DNA of 64,000 nucleotides, taken from the NCBI GenBank assembly GCA_003164135.1, contig PLSD01000135.1:44500-108499 (forward strand), written 5' to 3'. The position numbers and the translations under genes were made by a program. Shown piece by piece: positions 54,227 to 61,703 of the stretch. This DNA comes from Acetobacteraceae bacterium (GTDB lineage Bacteria; Pseudomonadota; Alphaproteobacteria; Acetobacterales; Acetobacteraceae). The first letter of the stretch is position 1. Every line of letters begins with the position of its first letter. The notes beneath the pieces were generated by a model. It was not told where the DNA came from, did no database searches, and saw only the letters and a program-made list of their open reading frames with translations.

Positions 54227-55057
54227 TTATCCCTCCTTGGGTAGCATCATCGCGATGAACCCGGCAATGCCCGCCTCGCCACCCTGCGGGCGCCATGCCT
54301 CAATCGCCTGCTCGGAGCCCGCACAGGTGCCATGGCGCATCCGCCCCTTGTCGTCGAAAAAGCGGTCAACGATTCCCCGCGTGGCTTCCTCGATTTCGAT
54401 CGGCTGAAAATTGCTTTGCAGGAACAGCTCGCGCTGCCGGTTGGCCATCGGCGCATAGGGCGGATACTCAACCGCATGCGCCACGCGCTGCGTCACGGAT
54501 TCCCTGTTGATCCCGGTGCGCACGGCGCCCGGCATGATTTCCAGGATTTTGATGCCAAACGGCGCCAGCTCACAGCACAAGGTTTCGGAGAATGCCGCCA
54601 TCGCCCCCTTGGTCGCGCGGTAGGGTGCCAGGAAGGGGATGGGACTGGTAAGCGAGCTGGAATTGATGTTGCAAATCAGCCCCTTGCGGTTTTCGCGCAT
54701 GATGGGAATCGCCCGCCGCGTGAGTTCGACATGGCCAAGAAAATTCACCTCGAAATAAAGCCGCCATTCATCGAGCGGTATCTCCTCGACGGGGAGGTTC
54801 TTCAATCGGATCCCGGCATTATTCACAAGTACCTGCAAATCGGGGGGAAACGCGAAATCACCTGGTTTGGTGATATCCAGCACCTGAATGTCCAGCGTCC
54901 CCGGCAGACCGGTGGCGGCACTTTCCAGCGCTGCCCGCTGCCCTTCCTCCAGGATAAGTGCCAGCACTCTATGCCCGCGCCGCACGCATTCCAGCGAAAT
55001 GCCATAGCCCAGCCCGCCACCAGCCCCGCTGACCGCGATCGTTCCGTCGATTTGCAT
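54227..55057 (-). CDS. SDR oxidoreductase
   Basis: Short-chain dehydrogenase of 276 residues. SGAGGGLGYGIS near 10-19 is the cofactor loop (Ser replaces Thr), NNAG near 80, SSS near 133-135, and Tyr146-Lys150 in APYRATKGAM form the active site. The C-terminal region (from about 200) is longer than usual. It resembles SDRs acting on steroid or polyol hydroxyls, but the substrate is unknown. It is separated by 19 bases from the upstream partner gene and by 14 from the aldo/keto reductase. Confidence 0.88.
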   Translation of the reverse strand: MQIDGTIAVSGAGGGLGYGISLECVRRGHRVLALILEEGQRAALESAATGLPGTLDIQVLDITKPGDFAFPPDLQVLVNNAGIRLKNLPVEEIPLDEWRLYFEVNFLGHVELTRRAIPIMRENRKGLICNINSSSLTSPIPFLAPYRATKGAMAAFSETLCCELAPFGIKILEIMPGAVRTGINRESVTQRVAHAVEYPPYAPMANRQRELFLQSNFQPIEIEEATRGIVDRFFDDKGRMRHGTCAGSEQAIEAWRPQGGEAGIAGFIAMMLPKEG

Positions 55058-55076
55058 TGTCCGTCTCCCGGCGTTC

Positions 55077-55748
55077 TCAGATTATAACGCGCGGACCAGG
55101 AAGGTTCGCGTTGTAGGTATGTTCGTTGAGCTTCACCGCGACAGGAATTCGCAGCCGCTCGAACGGCATCGCGCGATCGAGGCGGCTGCTCACATAGGTG
55201 GCGTTACCTTCAGGTTCCACCCGCCATTCGCGCCCATCGACCAGCAAGCCGCCGCCATGGCGCGTCTCCAGCGCCGTCACCGGGCCAAGATCGAGCCAGC
55301 GCCGCAGATCAATCCCTGGCGCATTCTGCAGCCGTGCGTAGACATCGGGCTTGGCCCACACAATCTTGCCGCGGAACAGCAGCGCCGCATCGAAACCGGT
55401 GACGGCTATGGCATCCAGCGCCGTGCCGCAAACCGGCGCGATCACGGCTACGTCGAAGCGCCGCAGTGTTGCCTCGGTGCGCGCGCCGTCATATGGGCTG
55501 GCCTCGGCGTTGCAGACAATCAGCCCCATTTTGATCAATGCCCGCTCGAACGGCAACATAGTGGCCGCCTCCGCCAGCGTGGCGATGATCAGTGCCTTGC
55601 GGCCGCGCGCGACATCTTCCTCGCGGATAACCCGCGCAAAAAACTCCTCGGCGCGCTGGCATTCCCTGGCTCCCACGGGCAGCAGATGCGGTGCGCCGCC
55701 CAACATGTAGCGGGCGATATAACTCGCTGGTGTGGATGTCGCGTTCAT
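55077..55748 (-). CDS. 223-residue partner of PaaK-type ligase, unknown function
   Basis: Paralogue of 1242-1913 with the same length and the same place after a PaaK-type ligase (four-base ATGA overlap). Conserved parts are LPFERALIKMGLIVCNAEASPYDGARTEATLRRFDVAV in the middle, FRGKIVWAKPDVYARL near 125 and VDGREWRVE near 168. The MLPFERALI and CNAE stretches recall the N-terminal domain of adenylate-forming ligases. Unlike the other copy, the C-terminal CxCG motif is absent (ending LPGPRVII). A truncated ligase-like second subunit is my best guess; no family is recognised with certainty. Confidence 0.75.
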   Translation of the reverse strand: MNATSTPASYIARYMLGGAPHLLPVGARECQRAEEFFARVIREEDVARGRKALIIATLAEAATMLPFERALIKMGLIVCNAEASPYDGARTEATLRRFDVAVIAPVCGTALDAIAVTGFDAALLFRGKIVWAKPDVYARLQNAPGIDLRRWLDLGPVTALETRHGGGLLVDGREWRVEPEGNATYVSSRLDRAMPFERLRIPVAVKLNEHTYNANLPGPRVII

Positions 55749-57079
55749 TGCTTGGTCACCCTCGGGATTTTTTGTGGCGGTCCGAGTTTCAGCAACTCTG
55801 CATTGCTGACGAGCTCAACACGCACAGACACCTCGAAAGCGGTTCCCAACTCGGCGGTGAGCCGCGCGGCCAGTTCGCTTGCGTCCGCCGTGGCTTCCGG
55901 GTCGTAGCCGGCGCGCACATGCAGCACCTCCATCTCCGGCTTTGGGCGCACGATCTGGAACAGGCTGGCCCGCGTTTCCCTATGCCGTTCCACAAGTTTC
56001 TGGATGTCACGTGGCAGCACCGGCTTGCCCTGCACCGTGGTGCGGTCCCCTTTGCGCCCAACGGGCCAGATGCGGACATGCGTGCGTCCGCAGACACACG
56101 GCGCGCGGTTCACGCGCACCAGGTCTTCAGTGCGGTAACGAATCAACGGCGCCACCGGGTCGGCCAATGATGTCACGGTCAGTTCGCCGAGCTCGCCATC
56201 CGAAACCTCGTGGCCAGCATCATCAAGACATTCAACGAGCGCGAGATCCTCCCAGCCGTGCATGCCGTCATGCGCGCTGCATTCGGTCATGCCAGATACA
56301 TCGCCAAGGGAGCTGTGCTCGAACAGTTCCAGCCCCCAGTCTTTCACCAGCGCGGCAAAGCGCGGCGAGAGCGGCTCGCCGCCGAAGGACGCGCCTTTCA
56401 CCGAGTTGAATATTTCGCGCGGGTCATCGCCGGTCTTCTCGAAATATTGCTCCAGCGCAATCAGCAGCGGCGTGGAGAGCATGTAGAGCACGCTGGGCCG
56501 GTAGGTTTTCAGCGCCTGAATGAGAAACGGCAGTTCAGTTGGATTGTGCGGGATCATGATAGGCGTCAGCCCAGCCGCGTTATAGAAATTGTTGCGGCTC
56601 TGCCCGCCGCGGAAGGTGAACATCATATGCACGATATAGTCGCCCGGCCGCCCGCCACTGTGCCACAATTCGCGCAAATGCGAGACCTCGACCGCATTGG
56701 TAATCCCGTTGGGCACCGGCGTCGGATCGCCCGTGGTGCCGGAGGTGAAGCCCACGGTCTCCACGGCGGAATCATCAACAATCCTGATGCCGCCGTAAGG
56801 ATCACCGAAGCGGTCGCGATGCGCGCGGATTGCGTCCTTGTCGATGAACGGCACGCGGGCTTTGAAATCTGCGAGCGAGTTGATGTCCTCCGGGCTCACT
56901 CCCGCCGCATCCCATACGCGGCGGATCAGCGCCGAATGCGCATAGACACGCGGCAACAACTCTTCCAGCCGCCGCGTCTGCAACGCCTCAATCTCATGGC
57001 GTGGCATGGTCTCCGCATGCGGGTCGAAATGATCCGGCGCGCGCAGGGTGAAGGATTTTATTTCGGCGGCCTCTACCAT
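55745..57079 (-). CDS. PaaK-type acyl-CoA ligase
   Basis: Adenylate-forming ligase of 444 residues, full-length paralogue of the truncated gene at window start. The loop TSGTTGDPTPVP is near residue 112, and GGEPL, HSSLGDVSGMTECSAHDGMHGWEDL and GELGELTVTSLADPVAPLIRYRTEDL follow. The Cys-rich CVCGRTHVRIWPVGRKGDR lies near 328, and the C-terminal domain includes the tail LLKLGPPQKIPRVTKQ also found in the other copy. It should activate a carboxylic acid for the downstream dehydrogenase and kinase steps. It overlaps the SDR gene by seven bases and its partner by four. Confidence 0.92.
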   Translation of the reverse strand: MVEAAEIKSFTLRAPDHFDPHAETMPRHEIEALQTRRLEELLPRVYAHSALIRRVWDAAGVSPEDINSLADFKARVPFIDKDAIRAHRDRFGDPYGGIRIVDDSAVETVGFTSGTTGDPTPVPNGITNAVEVSHLRELWHSGGRPGDYIVHMMFTFRGGQSRNNFYNAAGLTPIMIPHNPTELPFLIQALKTYRPSVLYMLSTPLLIALEQYFEKTGDDPREIFNSVKGASFGGEPLSPRFAALVKDWGLELFEHSSLGDVSGMTECSAHDGMHGWEDLALVECLDDAGHEVSDGELGELTVTSLADPVAPLIRYRTEDLVRVNRAPCVCGRTHVRIWPVGRKGDRTTVQGKPVLPRDIQKLVERHRETRASLFQIVRPKPEMEVLHVRAGYDPEATADASELAARLTAELGTAFEVSVRVELVSNAELLKLGPPQKIPRVTKQ

Positions 57080-57816
57080 GTACCACCGTCCACCCGCAGC
57101 ATCGTGCCGGTCGTGTAGCTGGAAGCGGGGCTAGCCAGATACAGCGCGGAGGTGACGACCTCATGCGGCTGCCCCGGCCGGCGCAGCGCGTTGGACGACG
57201 TCACGCGCTGCTCTTGTGTCCAGGATTTGGCTATATCGGTGAGGAACGGCCCGGCGGAAAGCGTGTTCACCCGCACTTTCGGCCCGTATTCATGCGCGAA
57301 GGACAAGGTCATCGCATTCAGCGCCGCTTTGGAGCAGCCATAGGGCACCACGCCAGGCAGCGGTATGCTGCCACCCGTGGAGGAGACGTTGATGATCACG
57401 CCGCCATCGCCATCGGCCATGCGCTTGGCAACCAAGGCTGCGAGGCGGAACGGGCCTTTGAAGTTGAGGCCGACCACCTTGTCGAACAATTCCTCCGTCA
57501 CCTCATGGCTCGGCGCCGCTGGGCCCATGCCGGCGTTGTTCACCAGAATATCGACGCGGCCAAATTCAGCATAGGCAACCTCCGCCAGCCGTCCCGCATC
57601 CTCCCATTTGCCCAGATGCGCCGCCACGGCGAGCGCGCGGCGCCCAAGTGTGCGCACTTCTGCCGCCGCCGCTTCGCAGGCATCCAGCTTACGGCTGGAA
57701 ATAATCACATCCGCGCCATGGCTGGCGAAGGCGCGCACCATCTCCAGCCCCAACCCGCGGCTCCCGCCGGTGACCAGCGCCACTTTGCCGGAAAGGTCAA
57801 ACAATGGGTCGATCAT
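57073..57816 (-). CDS. SDR oxidoreductase
   Basis: Classical short-chain dehydrogenase of 247 residues. TGGSRGLG is at 16-23, VNNAGMG near 93, INVSSTGG near 142, and the catalytic Tyr159 and Lys163 in VPYGCSKAAL. The C-terminus SSYTTGTMLRVDGGTW is canonical. It sits between the acyl-CoA dehydrogenase and the ligase, the position taken by the SDR LvaD in the Pseudomonas putida levulinate operon, where the SDR handles the hydroxyacyl-CoA product. It overlaps both neighbours. Confidence 0.9.
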   Translation of the reverse strand: MIDPLFDLSGKVALVTGGSRGLGLEMVRAFASHGADVIISSRKLDACEAAAAEVRTLGRRALAVAAHLGKWEDAGRLAEVAYAEFGRVDILVNNAGMGPAAPSHEVTEELFDKVVGLNFKGPFRLAALVAKRMADGDGGVIINVSSTGGSIPLPGVVPYGCSKAALNAMTLSFAHEYGPKVRVNTLSAGPFLTDIAKSWTQEQRVTSSNALRRPGQPHEVVTSALYLASPASSYTTGTMLRVDGGTW

Positions 57817-59120
57817 GCCGCCACCTCCGGCGCATCCAGGATATGCGCATAGCGTTTCCGCGCGGCTTCGCGCTTGGGCAAAATATGCTCGCTGGGGAAT
57901 AACCCGCTAGCCGGCTGCACATTCTTCAGGAACGCTTTCGCCACCTGCGCCTTGTGTACCTCGCTTGGCCCATCAGCCAGCGCCAGTTGCGGCACGGCCA
58001 TCCACATCGCGGCCAGCGGCGTCTCATGCGTCGCACCAAGCGAGCCGTGCAGATGCAGCGCGCGCTGCACGATATCATGGTACACTTTCGCCATCGTCAC
58101 CTTGCACATCGCGATGTGCGTACGCGCCGCGCCATGCGGCTGGGTGTCGATAATCCAGGCGGTCTTCAACACCAGCAGCCGGAACTGTTCCAGATCAATT
58201 GCAGAATCTGCAATGAAACCCTGCACGAATTGATGATCCGCCAGCCGCTTGCCCTGCGTGCAGCGCGAGACGGCGCGTTCCAGCATCATCTCAAACGCGC
58301 GATTGCACTGGCCGACGGTGCGCATGGCATGATGCACCCGCCCGCCGCCAAGCCGCGCCTGCGCCACCTTGAATCCTTCGCCCTGGCCACCCAGCATCGC
58401 ATCCAGCGGCACACGCACATCCTCGTAGCGCACATAGCCGTGGATGCCGGAGTCCAGCTCCTCAACTTCTTCCATCGCCACCACATTACGGATGATCTTG
58501 ATGCCATGTGTTTCAGCAGGCACCATGAACATCGAGAAACGCGCATGCGCCGGCGCTTCCGGGTTGGTCATGGCGATGACGATGAAGAATGCGGCGTGGC
58601 GGGCGTTGGAGGAGAACCATTTCTCGCCGCTGATCACCCATTCATCCCCCTCGCGCCGCGCGGCACAGATGAACTCTTTCGGGTCCGCGCCAGCCTGCGG
58701 CTCGGTCATGGAAAAGCAGGAGACGATGTCCCCATCCAACAGCGGCTGCAAATAGCGGCGCTTCTGCTCCTCAGTGCCGAACATGGCGAGGATTTCCGCA
58801 TTGCCGGTGTCGGGCGCCGCGGTGCCGAACACGGTAGGCGCCCAATAGGAGCGGCCGATGATCTCATTCATCAGGGCCAGCTTCAACTGCCCATAACCCG
58901 GCCCGCCCAGCTCGGGGCCCAGATGGCACGCCCACAACCCCTTCGCCTTAACCTGCGCCTGCAACGGCTTCAGTATGGCACGGGATTTTTTGTTCTTGGT
59001 GTCATACGGGTCGCCGCCATGGGTGAACAGCAGGTCCAGCGGTTCCACCTCGGTGCGGATGAATTCCTTCATCCAATCCAGTTTTTCCTGAAACGCCCCA
59101 TCGGCCGAGAAATCGAACAT
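57813..59120 (-). CDS. Acyl-CoA dehydrogenase, ACAD10/ACAD11-LvaC type
   Basis: Acyl-CoA dehydrogenase-fold protein of 435 residues. FSMTEPQAGADPKEFICAARR near 138 is the flavin motif, with GEKWFSSNARHAAFFIVI following. The C-terminal ALADGPSEVHKAQVAK (near 385) matches the DGP-EVH element of the ACAD10/ACAD11 branch instead of the YEGT/GGT forms of the others. Members of that branch work with an APH-like kinase, eliminating phosphate from 4-phosphoacyl-CoA to give an enoyl-CoA. The kinase gene lies directly upstream (21-base gap). This suggests a role in entry of 4-hydroxyacids into beta-oxidation. Confidence 0.88.
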   Translation of the reverse strand: MFDFSADGAFQEKLDWMKEFIRTEVEPLDLLFTHGGDPYDTKNKKSRAILKPLQAQVKAKGLWACHLGPELGGPGYGQLKLALMNEIIGRSYWAPTVFGTAAPDTGNAEILAMFGTEEQKRRYLQPLLDGDIVSCFSMTEPQAGADPKEFICAARREGDEWVISGEKWFSSNARHAAFFIVIAMTNPEAPAHARFSMFMVPAETHGIKIIRNVVAMEEVEELDSGIHGYVRYEDVRVPLDAMLGGQGEGFKVAQARLGGGRVHHAMRTVGQCNRAFEMMLERAVSRCTQGKRLADHQFVQGFIADSAIDLEQFRLLVLKTAWIIDTQPHGAARTHIAMCKVTMAKVYHDIVQRALHLHGSLGATHETPLAAMWMAVPQLALADGPSEVHKAQVAKAFLKNVQPASGLFPSEHILPKREAARKRYAHILDAPEVAA

Positions 59121-59141
59121 TTGTTTCCTCCAAGAATTTTT

Positions 59142-60155
59142 TTAAGCGATTTTTGCAAATGCGGCCGCGCGCGCCAGCATGTTGGGAACTTCCGTCTCCA
59201 TTGCCTTGTGCGCCGGATGCGAGGACTCACCCTTGAGGTGGCGGAAATACCACCCCTCCATGATGACCGCGAGCTTGAACAGCGCCAGCGCCATGTAGAA
59301 GGGCAGGGCGCGCACATCGAGCCCGGTTTTCGCCGCATAGCGCGCCGCCATTTCTGCCCGCGGCGGAAAGCCCGCCCAGTCGACATAGGTTGCATGCGTG
59401 GTGCCTTCGCCGGGTTCCTGCCAGCCTGCCAGCACCCAGCCGAGGTCGAGCAGCGGGTCACCGATGGTGGCGGATTCCCAGTCAACAATCGCGGCCAGTT
59501 TCGGCGGCAGCTCTGGCGCGAACATCACGTTGATGAACTGATAGTCGCCATGGATCAGCGCTGCGCGCTGCATCACCGGCGTATTTTCGCGCAACCAGAC
59601 GCAGATTTCATCCAGGTATTTCAAATCCCGTGAGCGCGCGCGCTCCAACTGGCTGAGCCAGCGGTCGACCTGACGTTCCAGGAAATTATCGGGCTTGCCA
59701 AAACCGATGAGTCCCAGCGCCTGCCAGTCGGCGTTGGAAACCGTGGCAATGCCATCGATCAATTCCTCCGCCATGGCACGCTTGGCCTCGGGCGTTGAAA
59801 AGCCTTCAGGAAACGGCGCCTGCGGGGAAAACCCCTCCACCCATTCCATCAGCGCGAAGGGCACGCCAAGCACAGCGTCATCCTCGCAAGCCGCCACCAG
59901 GCGCGGATGCGCAATCTCACTGCGCCCAAGCGCCTTCAGCAACGTCAGCTCGCGGCGCATGTTGTTGGAGGTCGGGTCGTTCTTCACCGAAGGCGGGCGG
60001 CGCAGCGCATAGGTTTTCCCGGCACGTTGCACGCGGTAGATCACGTTGCTCGCGCCACCCTTTATCTGCTTGACATCAACCGCTGCCGGGCCCCCCGGCA
60101 GCACCGTGTCCAGCCATTGGCTGAGTTTCCCGACGTCAATCGCCATCTCGTTCAT
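59142..60155 (-). CDS. APH-type phosphotransferase, LvaA/ACAD10-kinase-like
   Basis: Protein of 337 residues with the aminoglycoside-phosphotransferase-like kinase fold. The N-lobe has IKGGASNVIYRV near 31-42 and the Lys/Arg-rich TYALRRPP strand. The catalytic Brenner motif is HGDYQFINVMF (His202, Asp204, Asn209), and the metal-binding DWE is at 225-227, followed by GDPLLDLGWVL. This is the subgroup fused to ACAD10/ACAD11 in animals and separate as LvaA in Pseudomonas. It would phosphorylate a 4-hydroxyacyl-CoA. It overlaps MarR by ATGA and precedes its dehydrogenase partner. Confidence 0.88.
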   Translation of the reverse strand: MNEMAIDVGKLSQWLDTVLPGGPAAVDVKQIKGGASNVIYRVQRAGKTYALRRPPSVKNDPTSNNMRRELTLLKALGRSEIAHPRLVAACEDDAVLGVPFALMEWVEGFSPQAPFPEGFSTPEAKRAMAEELIDGIATVSNADWQALGLIGFGKPDNFLERQVDRWLSQLERARSRDLKYLDEICVWLRENTPVMQRAALIHGDYQFINVMFAPELPPKLAAIVDWESATIGDPLLDLGWVLAGWQEPGEGTTHATYVDWAGFPPRAEMAARYAAKTGLDVRALPFYMALALFKLAVIMEGWYFRHLKGESSHPAHKAMETEVPNMLARAAAFAKIA

Positions 60156-60625
60156 GTTACGCTCTCTGCGGCAGTGTTGTTGCGGATGTTGCCTTCAATG
60201 GCCTCGCGGATGGCGCGCAGCCCGGCCACGGTGCGGGCGATCAACGCCTCGTCCAGCCCCTCCGTCAGCTTTGCTGCCACCGCCAGCCCTCGCGCGTCCG
60301 CCTCGGCTTTCAGCGCCTGGCCGGCGCTGGTGGGGACCAGCAATTTGGCGCGCTTGTGGTCGGCATTCTCCCGCGACGCGACCAGACCACGGTCAGCGAG
60401 TGTATCGGCGGCTCGTTGGATCACCTGCCGGGGATGCCCCAGGCTGCGCCCGATCTGGGGTACTGTGGGCGGATGCGCGGCGCCGGTGACAGCGCTCAGC
60501 ACCACCATCTCAAGTTCAGAGAGACCATGCCGCTCGCGTATTTCACGGAAGGCGGCAACCGTGCGGCCGCGCGTGCGGGCAAGTTCGTCGATAAGGGCGA
60601 TGAGGTGGCGGGAGCGGTCCATCAT
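60152..60625 (-). CDS. MarR-family transcriptional regulator
   Basis: Winged-helix regulator of about 157 residues; ATG at 60625 or 60622 are both possible. HGLSELEMVVLSAV, PPTVPQIGRSLGHPRQVIQRAADTLADRGLVAS (DNA-recognition helix) and the wing RENADHKRAKLLVPTSAGQAL are clear. The gene is embedded in the operon between MaoC and the kinase, overlapping the kinase start, so it probably controls this operon from within. A short dyad (ATGAC/GTCAT) covers its start codon. Confidence 0.88.
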   Translation of the reverse strand: MMDRSRHLIALIDELARTRGRTVAAFREIRERHGLSELEMVVLSAVTGAAHPPTVPQIGRSLGHPRQVIQRAADTLADRGLVASRENADHKRAKLLVPTSAGQALKAEADARGLAVAAKLTEGLDEALIARTVAGLRAIREAIEGNIRNNTAAESVT

Positions 60626-60641
60626 GACCAAAAAGTGTCAT
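60624..60641. promoter_or_regulatory. Dyad overlapping MarR start codon
   Basis: Arms ATGAC and GTCAT separated by eight bases overlap the ATG of the MarR gene. Together with the AT-rich AATTAAAAAATAATTG run at 60659-60674, this 68-bp gap looks like an internal promoter with a MarR operator. Evidence is positional only. Confidence 0.4.
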
Positions 60642-60693
60642 AATGGAACGGTGGTGTCAATTAAAAAATAATTGGCAGCCAACCTGGTGGTCC

Positions 60694-61119
60694 CTACAGC
60701 GGCAGCGTCACGATGACCTTTCCAGGACCCACGGACACGCCATTGCGATTCTCGGACCACATGCGCAGCTCAACCAGCCCCGCGTCCCCCTCGCGCCATT
60801 TGCGTTCCACGGTGCCGTAAACCGTCACGGTATCGCCCACCGTATTGAATGAACTCATGCGAAACGCCTTGAGCGCCTTGATGGTCCCGGCCAGGCCGAT
60901 GTAGCCGCGCACGCATTTTTCCCACATGCCCTGCAGGAACAGCGTATTCGCATACATCTCCGGCGCGCCGGTACTTTTTGCATGTTCGCTGTTGTGGTGG
61001 ATGGCGTTGAAATCCCGGTTTGCACCGGCTGCCATCACCAGACGGTACACGCTTAACGGAAAGCGGCTGGGTTCCAACGCCTCGCCGATCACCACATCTT
61101 CCCAGCGGCGCTGTGTCAT
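60694..61119 (-). CDS. MaoC-like dehydratase subunit
   Basis: Single hot-dog protein of 141 residues; GGAGGAAAAGG precedes the start at 61119. LVMAAGANRDFNAIHHNSEHAKSTGAPEMYANTLFLQGM carries the hydratase-like Asp and His. It overlaps the upstream FAS1-like subunit gene by ATGA. Such pairs form heteromeric (R)-hydratases in which this subunit supplies the active site and the other the second hot-dog. The partner is broken by an in-frame stop, so function of this pair is doubtful. The two together correspond to the fused protein at 7343-8626. Confidence 0.85.
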   Translation of the reverse strand: MTQRRWEDVVIGEALEPSRFPLSVYRLVMAAGANRDFNAIHHNSEHAKSTGAPEMYANTLFLQGMWEKCVRGYIGLAGTIKALKAFRMSSFNTVGDTVTVYGTVERKWREGDAGLVELRMWSENRNGVSVGPGKVIVTLPL

Positions 61120-61691
61120 CCTTTTCCTCCGGCATGCGGTGTGTACAGAAACAGCCCGCTCGCGATCCGTGCGAGAATTTCGCCCCCAAGCGTTACGATC
61201 TCGGTCTCGGTCTTGATGAAGGCGCCTTTGCCGACGCGCGTTTCTTTCACATCGCAGGCCGTAAGTTTGTTGCCGCGGCGCGTCACGCGCTCTCCTAGCA
61301 CGGCGGGGCGTAGAAATTCGATATCGATATCGGTGGCAAAATAGCCGGTGAACGGCGGGAAGAACGCCGGAAAGCGCGGCTTGGCGGCACTTCGCTCCGG
61401 CTGGGCGTCGCGCGCCTCGCTGGTGAAGAGCGGCGGGGCGCCGGGTGTCTACATTGGCGGCATCGTGTAGGTGAGCGTCGCCGTATAGGGCGCGATGATG
61501 TCCGCATAGCCATGCGCGCGGGCAATTTCCGCATCGTAATGCAGGGCGCAATCGAATTCGAGCGGTTCAAGGTAGCGCCGCAAGGTTCCGGCCTCGATGG
61601 CATCCACTGGCTGGCGCAGCGTTTCACTGCCGATATCCTGGCCGATTGCATCAATCACGGGTTGCCAGGCGGTCTTCCAGTCATCACTCAT
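61116..61691 (-). pseudogene. FAS1-like dehydratase subunit with in-frame TAG
   Basis: Reading one frame from 61691 to 61116 gives 191 codons interrupted once, by TAG at 61449-61451 (codon 81). Before it come TLRRYLEPLEFDCALHYDA and IIAPYTATLTYTMPPM; after it TPGAPPLFTSEARDAQPE, FFPPFTGYFATDIDIEF, RRGNKLTACDVK and GKGAFIKTETEIV. Both halves fit a FAS1-like hot-dog dehydratase, whose members usually have Trp between MPPM/PPxx and TPG, so TGG to TAG is the likely change. The 80-residue remnant would not fold. Either a real nonsense mutation or a base-call error. Confidence 0.85.
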
Positions 61692-61703
61692 CGAGAGGTT
61701 CCT

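Noticed and set aside
60659..60674. AATTAAAAAATAATTG as a phage attachment or replication site
   Set aside because: It is a short AT-rich promoter-like stretch with no integrase, tRNA end or iteron repeats nearby.
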